Shown: positions 18,890-26,361 of the stretch, piece by piece
Layout: every line of letters starts with the position of its first letter
How positions within the stretch are numbered: position 1 is the first letter of the stretch
IMG/VR virus record: IMGVR_UViG_3300025133_000235
Coordinates: 1-42,748 of that record
Strand: one strand, 5' to 3'
Length of the DNA stretch: 42,748 nucleotides
Source: a virus
Program-made: the position numbers and the translations under genes
The notes under the pieces: generated by a model
What the model was told of the DNA's origin: nothing
Databases searched by the model: none
The model's input: only the letters and a program-made list of their open reading frames with translations

Positions 18890-21800
18890 TGCCCGGGTGT
18901 AAACTACCATATAAAACAGCAGAAGCTAATGCAAAAGCTGCCCTAAGAACCTTAGGAGCAATTGATAAATATTTGAATATCACAGACTTTAAGGAATTTC
19001 AAAAACAGCAAGTGCACTTTACCGCGCATGGAAAACGTGCATATAACATTGATACCAAATGGTTTGAGACCAATGATCTTGGCACAAAGGCAATACCTAA
19101 TAAGTTTGCATTCAAACAGGTAGATGATCAAAACAACGTTCACTACCAGATGACAAACTCCACAGATATTCCGGAAATCACTGAAGCCCAAAGCGCGAAA
19201 CTCAATGCCAAGTTAAAAAAATTACTAACAACGCTGGGATTCAAATATGAAAACCTGGATAACATTAAAAATCGCAATGGTGAGCCTGTTTCTGCTATCG
19301 GAAAAGCTGACCTCTTACTCAAACTTGTAGAAGTTGTTGAGAAGAATGCTGATCCAACTACTCTCCCAGAGGAAGTTGCAACAGTATTCCTGTCTCTGAT
19401 GGATAGAAAAAGTCCATTGATTAAGGCAATGATGGATGAAGTTGTAGGAATGGATGTTTACCAAGAAGTTGTAGATGAGTACGCAACTATTTATGAAGGA
19501 GACACAGAGAAATTGAAGTTTGAAGCTGTTACTAAAGTTGCTGCAAAAGCAATGATAGAACAATTTACAGATACTGATCCTTACAAAGTCAGTAGAGTGA
19601 AGAGGTGGTTCAAAAGACTGTGGCAATCTGTCCTTGAAAGTTTTGGGAAAGCAGTTCCTAAAGAGTTTAAAGTTCCTATTGAGGAATTCTACCAAGTAGC
19701 TGAAATGATTGTCCAGGAAGATGTAGAAGGGCTTAATCCGGAATCCTTCACCAATGAAGAATTTTTCCAATTGGAAGACGATCCTGATGGTGTTAAACTT
19801 TTACTTGCTAAACTTACCTCAACAACAGAACTTCTTATTCCACCAGAATATAAAGATGAGGATGATAACCGATATTCCAGACACACTGATACAGGAATTG
19901 AAGAAATTGCTAATAGGGTAACTGATGCTCAAGACAGGAAGTTTGTAAGAACTATGGGAAAGGATGTTGCTGACAAGATTAACAAGTCTAAAAAGTCAGA
20001 AATTCAGAGAAAGAGTGGGATCAAGCTTCACATTCTTGCAGAACAATTGGTAGAACACTACGCTAATGGTAAGAAGGCTCCAAAAGCACCCAAATTTTTA
20101 AGCCCGGCTTCCTGGAAAAACCTACAGAATGGTGTAAAGAGTGTTGTAGATCAAGCTAATAACTTACAAACTAGAATCAATCCTGAAGGTAAGGCAACCT
20201 TTTTAACAGAAGCAATGATTCATGATCCTGACAAAGACATTGCAGGAAGTCTTGATATGGTTGTAATCTTCAGTGATAGGACTGCAGCAAGATATGACTG
20301 GAAATTCATGAATATGAAGAAGCAGAAAGTAAAAGGAAAATGGATGTATCCTGAACTTATCAGTGCAGTGAAAGAAGACTCTTTTGACTTACAGGCTTCT
20401 GAGTATGACAGAATTTTAAGAGACGTTTACAAGGTTAAAAAAATCAGACAGTCAAGAGTTATCCCTGCAAATGTTCAGTATGTTAAGAATTCCAAGAAAC
20501 AAATGACATCTGATATTGACAGTCTTACCATGGGTGGAGAGTCTGCGCATCTTCAGCAGGTACCGCTTGCAGATGAGCAACTGTCTTTCAACGTAAAACT
20601 TAACTCTCTTCTTACCTCACTACAGGGATTGAAATCTCAGGTTAAAGTTGTAGCACAAAAAGATTACAAAAATGAAAAGCTTCAAAAGAGGTATGAAGAC
20701 TTACGTAAACAAGTGCGTGCATTACAACTTTCTGAAGACATTGTTCCTGTTTTACAAAGTGCAATACAACTTCTTAAAGGATTTGAAAAGCATGTTGGAA
20801 TTCATGATCCAGAGAATGATCTGTATCTTAATGATGAACAACTCTATGATTATAAAAAGCATCTTGAGCTTTACTCAAATCTTATTGAGTACACAAGAAG
20901 TACAAAAAAAGCTGATAAGACCAAGTCAGATATTGACAAGGTTAATGCTTCTGTAATTAATGCTATTAGTGACATTGATAACATGCTCTTTGAGCGTGTA
21001 CAAACTTTAGCAGAAGCCGCAGGAATAGGAAGAATTGCTACTAAAGAAGGGGATGATTGGATACCAATAGCACAAAAGGAAGTGGGCTTTACAGGAAGAT
21101 TGATGACGTATCTTTCAAGATTTAAACATCCTGTTATGAAATTGCTTAGCAATTCCATTAACGAGATTAATGATAGTGTGAGAGAAAACGTCACAGAATT
21201 AGATCGTGAAGTTTCTGTTCATAAGAAGGCGTTGTTAGAGTGGGGAAGACAGAATGGATATGATGCTAATGAAATTACCAAATTTATCATCAACCCCAGA
21301 ACTGGTGATCTTTTAGGAAGATATACTAAAGAACTTTATGAAAAGCAAGAGCAGGCAATTGTTGATGAAGACGTTGCTTGGATGAAACTCAATTTTCATA
21401 TGTCAGCAGAAAGTAAAAAAAGATTTGAAGAGGTGAGAAAGGAAAGATTTGCAAATCTTGATACTATTTATGCAGATAATGATAAGACAAGATCTATTAA
21501 GAAACAACAATGGCTTTCTAAATATGACCTTTCAAGAGATAGTGCATGGCTAAATAGGGACAATTGGTTCCTGTCTGTGAAGGAATCTTCTAAGTGGGAG
21601 TCTAATGAATGGAAATTTGTAAGGGCCAATAAGCCACTTGCGGACTTCTACGATTTCCACAAAGAGAAGATGATAGAGTTTGGAAAACTAATTCCGGGAG
21701 AAATCCGTCCTAACTTTGTAGGAAACATACATAAGGATATGATTGACCAACTTGGAGAAAATGGTCTCTTTTCAAAAGAGAGTTGGAAAGGAACTGCAGC

Positions 21801-23682
21801 AAGCTTTTTCCAAAGTTTTCAGGTAAGAGAAGGAGATTCAACTTTTGGTATGGTAGATCCAGAAACCAATAGGAAAATCTTTACAGTTCCAGTACTATTT
21901 ACAGATCCTATTTATGACAGGTATGGAAAAGTAGATCCTTCACAAAAATCTACAGACCTTCTTAAAAATCTGATGCTCTTTGGAAGAATGGCTTATAACC
22001 ATGATGCTTCTAAAAAGCAAGAGGCCAAAATCAATATGATGAGAGAAGTTCTGATGAAAACTCCTCACTTGAGTGTTGACAGATATGGAAGACCAGAAAA
22101 GAAAGCAGGAGAAGAATTAGGAGTAAAGGGGATCAATACAACAGTTGAAACTTTTGACGCCTTTGTAAACTATTATCTTTACGGACAAAAAGTTCAAGGA
22201 TCTGATTCTATCTTAGAAAGTAAAGCAATTGAATGGATTAATAAGGCGTTAGCAAAAACAGGCGCTTCTAAAGAAGTTCAAGAATTTATAGGAATGTCTG
22301 GAAATAAGGTAGCAAAGACAGTACTAGGTTATTATTCTGCTAGACTACTTTCTTTTAATGTTATCTCTGCAGGTGGTGGATTCTTAGGGGCCTTGGGAAA
22401 CACTTTTATAACAGGTACAAAACAGAACCATTATACAAATGCACAGATCATTGAGATGTCTCGTAAATGGGCTACAAGAGATGAAAAGCTAAAAACAGCT
22501 ATCCAATTCTTTGATGTAAGCCAAGAAGACATGAATTATTTAAGAGCTAATAATCAGTCTCTTAACAACCTTGCAAAAGTTTTTACAATGGATAACGCCT
22601 TTATCTTACAAAGAAAGGTTGATGACCTTATAGATTATTTTACTTTAGGTGCGATGATGAAGAGTTATGGAATTGATAGTGAGGGCAAGATAAAAAAATT
22701 ATCACGCATAAAGGGTTCTACAACTTCTCTATGGGATATTGCCAAAATAGAAGATGGAAAATTCACAATAGAAGGAACTGATAAAAAGGAACTCAACAGA
22801 TTCCGGAGAGCTGTTAAGAAAATTGCAGCAAGGAATAAGGGAAACGCTTCTCATGAAGATATCAACCTTATTAAGACAACAATAATTGGTCAAGCACTTA
22901 TGCAGTTTAAAAATTGGATGCCTGCTATGATCAATGAGAGATTTGAAAAAGGAAGATATGATGAAGACCTTGATGAAATAGAGCTTGGTAGATTTAGAGT
23001 AGCTTTTGGAGAAATTTTCCATACAGGATTTATACCAATCCTTAAAAACTTTATCAACTTGGGTGTTGAAATTGCAGCACTTGGTATTTTCAATAACAAT
23101 GAATCCGGAAAAGGCACTAACCTGTTTTCTAATAACATGAACAACGCAATGTCTAAACATTACTTTACCAAATTTTTAAAAGAAAATCTGGAATTGTTAG
23201 AAACCCATACAGAGGAAGAACTTTTTGCGTTGTATGTGGAAACACGTAAACAACAACTTAGAGCTTTTGCAGCTGAATTACGTGCGTATGCATTGTCATT
23301 TGCAGCATTAGCAGGAGTAGTTGCAGCGTACTCTTCAGAAGAAGATGATGATACTTGGTGGTTTAAAAAACTATTTAAGATTACAGATAGAATGCAGCTA
23401 GAACTTGGTGTATTTATAAATCCTTATGAGTATACCAAAATTGCACAAAACTTTATCCCGATAATTGGTCTTGCTTTAGACACATTCAGTTGGGTTGGAA
23501 ATACCTTAGATGAAATGGCAGACATTTTTGTTCCTGGTGAAGGCTTTTTCAGAGAAAAGAAAAGAGACCGTCATCCACAATTTAAGTATACACTTAAAGC
23601 TATCCCATCAGTCAAAGGTGTTGCAGATTTCTTTTTCTTCTTTGACACAATTGCAAATTGGGAAAAAAACGAACACAAGTAA
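18889..23682 (+). CDS. Giant virion protein with RecB/Cas4-type PD-(D/E)XK nuclease domain and hydrophobic C-terminus (1597 aa)
   Basis: I chose the ATG at 18889, which shares its A with the previous stop (TAATG) exactly as at the two preceding junctions. An ATG at 18862 would add 9 residues. Residues 375-500 carry a RecB-like nuclease signature: G-I-K-L-H381, T-E-A-M-I, G-S-L-D456, Y-D470-W-K472, then L-Q-A-S-E-Y. Residues 700-1050 are long charged helices. The C-terminal third contains LLSFNVISAGGG and hydrophobic segments at about 1463-1484 and 1522-1537, followed by a Phe-rich end. Proteins with such tails follow the RNA polymerase in crAss-like phages and are probably injected. The nuclease might degrade host DNA or process the incoming genome; its target is unknown. 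The gene ends 7 nt before a strong terminator. Confidence 0.75.
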   Translation: MPGCKLPYKTAEANAKAALRTLGAIDKYLNITDFKEFQKQQVHFTAHGKRAYNIDTKWFETNDLGTKAIPNKFAFKQVDDQNNVHYQMTNSTDIPEITEAQSAKLNAKLKKLLTTLGFKYENLDNIKNRNGEPVSAIGKADLLLKLVEVVEKNADPTTLPEEVATVFLSLMDRKSPLIKAMMDEVVGMDVYQEVVDEYATIYEGDTEKLKFEAVTKVAAKAMIEQFTDTDPYKVSRVKRWFKRLWQSVLESFGKAVPKEFKVPIEEFYQVAEMIVQEDVEGLNPESFTNEEFFQLEDDPDGVKLLLAKLTSTTELLIPPEYKDEDDNRYSRHTDTGIEEIANRVTDAQDRKFVRTMGKDVADKINKSKKSEIQRKSGIKLHILAEQLVEHYANGKKAPKAPKFLSPASWKNLQNGVKSVVDQANNLQTRINPEGKATFLTEAMIHDPDKDIAGSLDMVVIFSDRTAARYDWKFMNMKKQKVKGKWMYPELISAVKEDSFDLQASEYDRILRDVYKVKKIRQSRVIPANVQYVKNSKKQMTSDIDSLTMGGESAHLQQVPLADEQLSFNVKLNSLLTSLQGLKSQVKVVAQKDYKNEKLQKRYEDLRKQVRALQLSEDIVPVLQSAIQLLKGFEKHVGIHDPENDLYLNDEQLYDYKKHLELYSNLIEYTRSTKKADKTKSDIDKVNASVINAISDIDNMLFERVQTLAEAAGIGRIATKEGDDWIPIAQKEVGFTGRLMTYLSRFKHPVMKLLSNSINEINDSVRENVTELDREVSVHKKALLEWGRQNGYDANEITKFIINPRTGDLLGRYTKELYEKQEQAIVDEDVAWMKLNFHMSAESKKRFEEVRKERFANLDTIYADNDKTRSIKKQQWLSKYDLSRDSAWLNRDNWFLSVKESSKWESNEWKFVRANKPLADFYDFHKEKMIEFGKLIPGEIRPNFVGNIHKDMIDQLGENGLFSKESWKGTAASFFQSFQVREGDSTFGMVDPETNRKIFTVPVLFTDPIYDRYGKVDPSQKSTDLLKNLMLFGRMAYNHDASKKQEAKINMMREVLMKTPHLSVDRYGRPEKKAGEELGVKGINTTVETFDAFVNYYLYGQKVQGSDSILESKAIEWINKALAKTGASKEVQEFIGMSGNKVAKTVLGYYSARLLSFNVISAGGGFLGALGNTFITGTKQNHYTNAQIIEMSRKWATRDEKLKTAIQFFDVSQEDMNYLRANNQSLNNLAKVFTMDNAFILQRKVDDLIDYFTLGAMMKSYGIDSEGKIKKLSRIKGSTTSLWDIAKIEDGKFTIEGTDKKELNRFRRAVKKIAARNKGNASHEDINLIKTTIIGQALMQFKNWMPAMINERFEKGRYDEDLDEIELGRFRVAFGEIFHTGFIPILKNFINLGVEIAALGIFNNNESGKGTNLFSNNMNNAMSKHYFTKFLKENLELLETHTEEELFALYVETRKQQLRAFAAELRAYALSFAALAGVVAAYSSEEDDDTWWFKKLFKITDRMQLELGVFINPYEYTKIAQNFIPIIGLALDTFSWVGNTLDEMADIFVPGEGFFREKKRDRHPQFKYTLKAIPSVKGVADFFFFFDTIANWEKNEHK

Positions 23683-23689
23683 CTTAAAC

Positions 23690-23714
23690 GGGGGAGCCAT
23701 AAAAAGACTCCCCC
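23690..23714. terminator. Hairpin terminator between the convergent gene blocks
   Basis: GGGGGAG (23690-23696) pairs perfectly with CTCCCCC (23708-23714) across an 11-nt A-rich loop. On the + strand it is followed by TTCTTGTTATT. It sits between the stop of the 1597-aa gene and the stop of the MazG-like gene, so it should end late transcription. The - strand side lacks a clear T-run but may still block opposing transcription. Confidence 0.85.
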
Positions 23715-23723
23715 TTCTTGTTA

Positions 23724-24056
23724 TTACTCTTCCCTATTATCCCCTTCTCCAGAGATAAGATTTTTCTCACGTCTTGCTCTCAACTTTTCAAGATTGGCTT
23801 CTGCAACTTCTTGTAATGTGAAGCCAAGATCACTTGCTAATGCAGCACAATACCATAGTACATCTCCAATCTCTTTTCTCAACGCCTGTTTAGCAATTGG
23901 ATCAAAGAATCCACCATGATCTCTGTGCACTTTCTTCACTTTCTCCGCAACCTCCCCAGCTTCTCCAGCTAGTCCCAAGGTTGGATAGGTCACCCGCATA
24001 TTGTCTGGGTATATGGCTGTCCTTATTGCTTCTTGTTGATAATGATTAATCTCCAT
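23724..24056 (-). CDS. MazG-like nucleotide pyrophosphohydrolase (110 aa)
   Basis: The protein matches the small all-alpha NTP pyrophosphohydrolase family. It has an E-x-x-E pair in GLAGEAGEVAEKVKK (about residues 28-42) and the second acidic pair in KEIGDVLWYCAALASDLG (about 62-79), which together bind Mg2+. Length fits single-domain MazG-like proteins (about 100-110 aa). Such enzymes hydrolyse (d)NTPs or alarmones to monophosphates. In phages they may clean the dNTP pool or lower (p)ppGpp; substrate cannot be told from sequence. It is the last gene of the replication block, 41 nt after a 50-aa ORF, and ends facing the convergent terminator. The ATG at 24056 has an AT-rich leader without a Shine-Dalgarno sequence. 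Confidence 0.9.
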   Translation of the reverse strand: MEINHYQQEAIRTAIYPDNMRVTYPTLGLAGEAGEVAEKVKKVHRDHGGFFDPIAKQALRKEIGDVLWYCAALASDLGFTLQEVAEANLEKLRARREKNLISGEGDNREE

Positions 24057-24097
24057 ATTAATTACTTATAGGATTTTGAATTTGTTTTATTACTGTT

Positions 24098-24250
24098 TTA
24101 CGGCATTTCATTTTGTTCATTAATTCTTTCCATCATTTGCCGTTCATTATAATAATCTTTCAATAGAGTAGTTAATTCTTCTCCTTCAACTAATGTTGCT
24201 ACTGGGATTTGTCTACTCATTAGGAATTCTCCTGGTGTAAGCTCAATCAT
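24098..24250 (-). CDS. Small hypothetical protein (50 aa)
   Basis: A complete short reading frame fills the gap between the Trp-rich gene and the MazG-like gene. It starts MIELTPGEFLMSRQIP and ends INEQNEMP before TAA. The protein is acidic, with a short N-terminal segment and a helix-prone second half (LLKDYYNERQMMERINEQ). An A/T-rich leader precedes the ATG. Support comes from its perfect fit in an otherwise unexplained 224-nt gap, the same strand and a protein-like composition. No family is recognised. Confidence 0.6.
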   Translation of the reverse strand: MIELTPGEFLMSRQIPVATLVEGEELTTLLKDYYNERQMMERINEQNEMP

Positions 24251-24280
24251 TATAGAAATTTTTTGTTATATTTTTTAACT

Positions 24281-24730
24281 TCATCTCTTTTCAAGTTTAA
24301 AATAAAATTTAATATCCTGCTGTGCAGGTAATGTTCCTCCGTGATATGGGAATAAAGGCATCCACTTAATCTTTCCTGCTTTTCCTGCACTTGAACCAAC
24401 AATATAGTATTGTGCCTGTCTCTTTCCTTCTTTTAACGGAATAACCATCCTCTTACCTTCATCATAACAATACTTACAAAACTGTAGTTCATCTTTATAC
24501 CATCTCCATCCTATTCTCCAACTATGATTATGAATTCTCCAAGGAAAAGGCATCCAACCACAAAGCTTATTCCAATCATGCTGCTCTTTCCCTAAGTCCT
24601 CCTCATATCCTTCTATCTCAAAGTCACTGATGTAGTAACCCTTAATAGTAGTCCACCACCACAGTTGTAGTCTATTCCAGACAGATACACTGTGCTTTCC
24701 TTTCTTGATTACTAATCTTAAGTCTTTCAT
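24281..24730 (-). CDS. Trp-rich hypothetical protein (149 aa)
   Basis: I chose the ATG at 24730. The longer frame from 24772 would need a GTG and adds 14 residues with no support. The protein has 11 tryptophans in 149 residues, clustered in LQLWWWTTIK and in the segment from about 60 to 87 (HDWNKLCGW, PFPWRIHNHSWRIGWRW). The latter, followed by L-Q-F-C-K-Y-C-Y-D-E-G-K-R, resembles a recurring pattern in Bacteroidota and phage hypothetical proteins (HxxSxRIGWR followed by a YCY.xG.R segment) that look like compact beta-sandwiches. Function is unknown. It lies 57 nt after the preceding gene and 30 nt before the 50-aa ORF. Confidence 0.72.
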   Translation of the reverse strand: MKDLRLVIKKGKHSVSVWNRLQLWWWTTIKGYYISDFEIEGYEEDLGKEQHDWNKLCGWMPFPWRIHNHSWRIGWRWYKDELQFCKYCYDEGKRMVIPLKEGKRQAQYYIVGSSAGKAGKIKWMPLFPYHGGTLPAQQDIKFYFKLEKR

Positions 24731-24787
24731 AATTGTTGTTTTAAATACTCTATTACTCCAATCTCCTCCCACTTCTATATCTTTCCA

Positions 24788-25111
24788 TCACTCAATCATT
24801 TTTAATGCTTCCTGCCAAAAATAAGGACAGCCTTTTCTTGTTATCTTGCTCCAGTATATTCCTATGTAAGGAGTATCATGTAGAGCATAAGAAGTAATTC
24901 TCCCAACACAACCTTGTTTCTCAAGAGTCTTGCCTAATAACTCTGAATACTTCACACACTTCACAGTTTGAGCCTTAACCTTTAGCCCACCTGTAAACCA
25001 CCAAGATCCTCTGTCAAGGACAGGCTTGGAGTTATAGAGCTGATAGAAAGGAGAGTACAAATATACTTCATTTTCATCAAACTCTTTTCTATACTTGAAT
25101 AAATCTTTCAT
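24788..25111 (-). CDS. Hypothetical protein (107 aa)
   Basis: No family is recognised. The protein is mixed alpha/beta in appearance, rich in Tyr, Trp and Lys, with three cysteines (near residues 53, 68 and 95) that do not form a zinc motif. Its ATG overlaps the upstream stop as ATGA, so it is translated in step with the 129-aa gene. It begins MKDL like its downstream neighbour, but the rest does not align. Likely an accessory early protein. Confidence 0.68.
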   Translation of the reverse strand: MKDLFKYRKEFDENEVYLYSPFYQLYNSKPVLDRGSWWFTGGLKVKAQTVKCVKYSELLGKTLEKQGCVGRITSYALHDTPYIGIYWSKITRKGCPYFWQEALKMIE

Positions 25112-25497
25112 TTTATCAACTGCAGTGCAGATTTAATTCCAGCTTCAAGAGCTTGTTCAAAGTTCTTTACATCGGAAGCCATAGAAGCAGATACTAATCC
25201 ATAGTTTCTATTATAAACATCAGCATAAAATCTATCTTCTCCTGCAAATCTTGTTTCAACAATAAGCTCATGCTCCTCTCTAAGCCATTTCTGAAGTAAG
25301 CTTTGTGTTGGAGCATATGCTACAGGAATATCTGAATGTTCTGTAGAAGGAATTCCATAAGATGAATCACATACTCCAAAATCTCCACATAGAATATGTT
25401 TTTCATCATTCCATGTGTAATAATGTGACCAGCGTTGATTAAACCCCTTCTCCTTTGCTAACTTAGCTGTTGTGAATTCTATTAGTTTTTCTTTCAT
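25108..25497 (-). CDS. Hypothetical phage protein, paralogue of the preceding 133-aa gene (129 aa)
   Basis: The layout is a helical N-terminus (AKLAKEKGF), then WND near residue 30, then a central P-T-Q-S-L-L-Q-K-W-L-R-E-E-H-E-L segment and a C-terminal helix FEQALEAGIKSALQLI. The same layout occurs in the 133-aa protein encoded immediately upstream (LKELGY, WND, YQQSFRWFREKYNL, AELLCLKKLIEI), so the two look like diverged tandem copies. This pattern is common among uncharacterised proteins of Bacteroidota phages. Both ends are 4-nt ATGA overlaps with neighbours. Function unknown. Confidence 0.75.
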   Translation of the reverse strand: MKEKLIEFTTAKLAKEKGFNQRWSHYYTWNDEKHILCGDFGVCDSSYGIPSTEHSDIPVAYAPTQSLLQKWLREEHELIVETRFAGEDRFYADVYNRNYGLVSASMASDVKNFEQALEAGIKSALQLIK

Positions 25498-25895
25498 TGT
25501 TTGTCATCTTTCACAATTTCAATTAGTTTCTTTAAACATAAAAGTTCTGCTTCTTCGTAATCAACAGGCTCAATCCAGTTATCTTCTTCTAAGTTATATA
25601 CACGACCATTAAAAACTTCATGTTTTGTAACTTTATCTATCTCTTTAATAGTTAATAGCCACATTTTAGTTCCTGATCTAAGTATTTCATGTTGAAGATT
25701 ATACTTCTCCCTAAACCATCTAAAAGACTGTTGGTAAAAAGGTGCTGCGATATCAGTAGATTGATTATAATGATTAAACATCAAGCTTTTTATGATTACA
25801 ATTGCTTCATCATTCCAATAAGCAAAGCAAACATCTGTATATCCCAACTCCTTCAGAGCTAAGGCTTGTTCATAAGGTATAAATTCTTTAGTCAT
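25494..25895 (-). CDS. Hypothetical phage protein, tandem paralogue of the 129-aa gene (133 aa)
   Basis: It shares the WND motif, the central S-x-R-W-F-R-E-K-Y helix and an acidic C-terminal helix with the adjacent 129-aa protein. It differs in the middle beta region (KMWLLTIKEIDK). No catalytic or metal-binding motif is visible. It starts one base after the TGA of the zinc-finger gene and ends in a 4-nt ATGA overlap, so it belongs to one tightly packed operon. The duplication suggests related but separate targets; function unknown. Confidence 0.75.
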   Translation of the reverse strand: MTKEFIPYEQALALKELGYTDVCFAYWNDEAIVIIKSLMFNHYNQSTDIAAPFYQQSFRWFREKYNLQHEILRSGTKMWLLTIKEIDKVTKHEVFNGRVYNLEEDNWIEPVDYEEAELLCLKKLIEIVKDDKQ

Positions 25896-25896
25896 A

Positions 25897-26163
25897 TCAT
25901 CCTCCCCTCATTTCATCACCCTTGTTCTCAGCTTCAGCTTCTTCTAAGTCATACTCTTCTTCAATAGTCATCTCTCTCATTCCACTTCCTAAACAATCAT
26001 CACACTCCTCTGGTACTGCATGTTCTCCACAAGCTGTACAAAGATCATTATCTGGATACTCTGGATAGTAGAAAGCTACTCCACAGCAGTTAGTCTCCTG
26101 TATATAACCAAAGCCATTACAGGTGTCACATTTATGTTCTGTTCCTTCTCTTGGATCTTTCAT
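25897..26163 (-). CDS. Small protein with DnaJ-type CxxCxGxG zinc-finger motifs (88 aa)
   Basis: Two CxxCxGxG motifs, CDTCNGFG (about residues 12-19) and CDDCLGSG (about 54-61), flank a CC pair and a CTAC motif. This resembles the zinc-binding repeats of DnaJ or of anti-TRAP-like proteins. The C-terminal 25 residues are strongly acidic (EEEYDLEEAEAEN). No J domain is present. It could be a protein-protein adaptor; phage homologues are usually unannotated. It lies 2 nt from the 62-aa gene and 1 nt from the next. Confidence 0.75.
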   Translation of the reverse strand: MKDPREGTEHKCDTCNGFGYIQETNCCGVAFYYPEYPDNDLCTACGEHAVPEECDDCLGSGMREMTIEEEYDLEEAEAENKGDEMRGG

Positions 26164-26165
26164 GA

Positions 26166-26354
26166 TTATTTAATGTTTACATACAGTTCATATAATTCAC
26201 TATTATCTAAATCTTTAAGAACATGTGTATTCCAAGTCCACCCCGTATTGTCATTATAACGTCCTAATCCCTTGAGATCATCAAAATGACAATATGCTGG
26301 AGAACAACCTTTGATTAGATTAATCAAATCTGTTTGATCTAATATTACATTCAT
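26166..26354 (-). CDS. Small hypothetical protein (62 aa)
   Basis: A short acidic protein with the order LINLIKG, then GRYNDNTGWTWN, then an acidic helix LDNSELYELYVNI. A similar arrangement (LIKGt.P....., a Gly/Tyr turn, W.W and a terminal ELYELY helix) recurs in small unannotated phage proteins. It starts 7 nt after the stop of thymidylate synthase and ends 2 nt before the zinc-finger gene. Function unknown. Confidence 0.65.
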   Translation of the reverse strand: MNVILDQTDLINLIKGCSPAYCHFDDLKGLGRYNDNTGWTWNTHVLKDLDNSELYELYVNIK

Positions 26355-26361
26355 AATTTTT

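Noticed and set aside
24731-24772. GTG start at 24772 for the Trp-rich gene
   Set aside because: An ATG 42 nt further on has a normal AT-rich leader, and the added residues look like translated leader.
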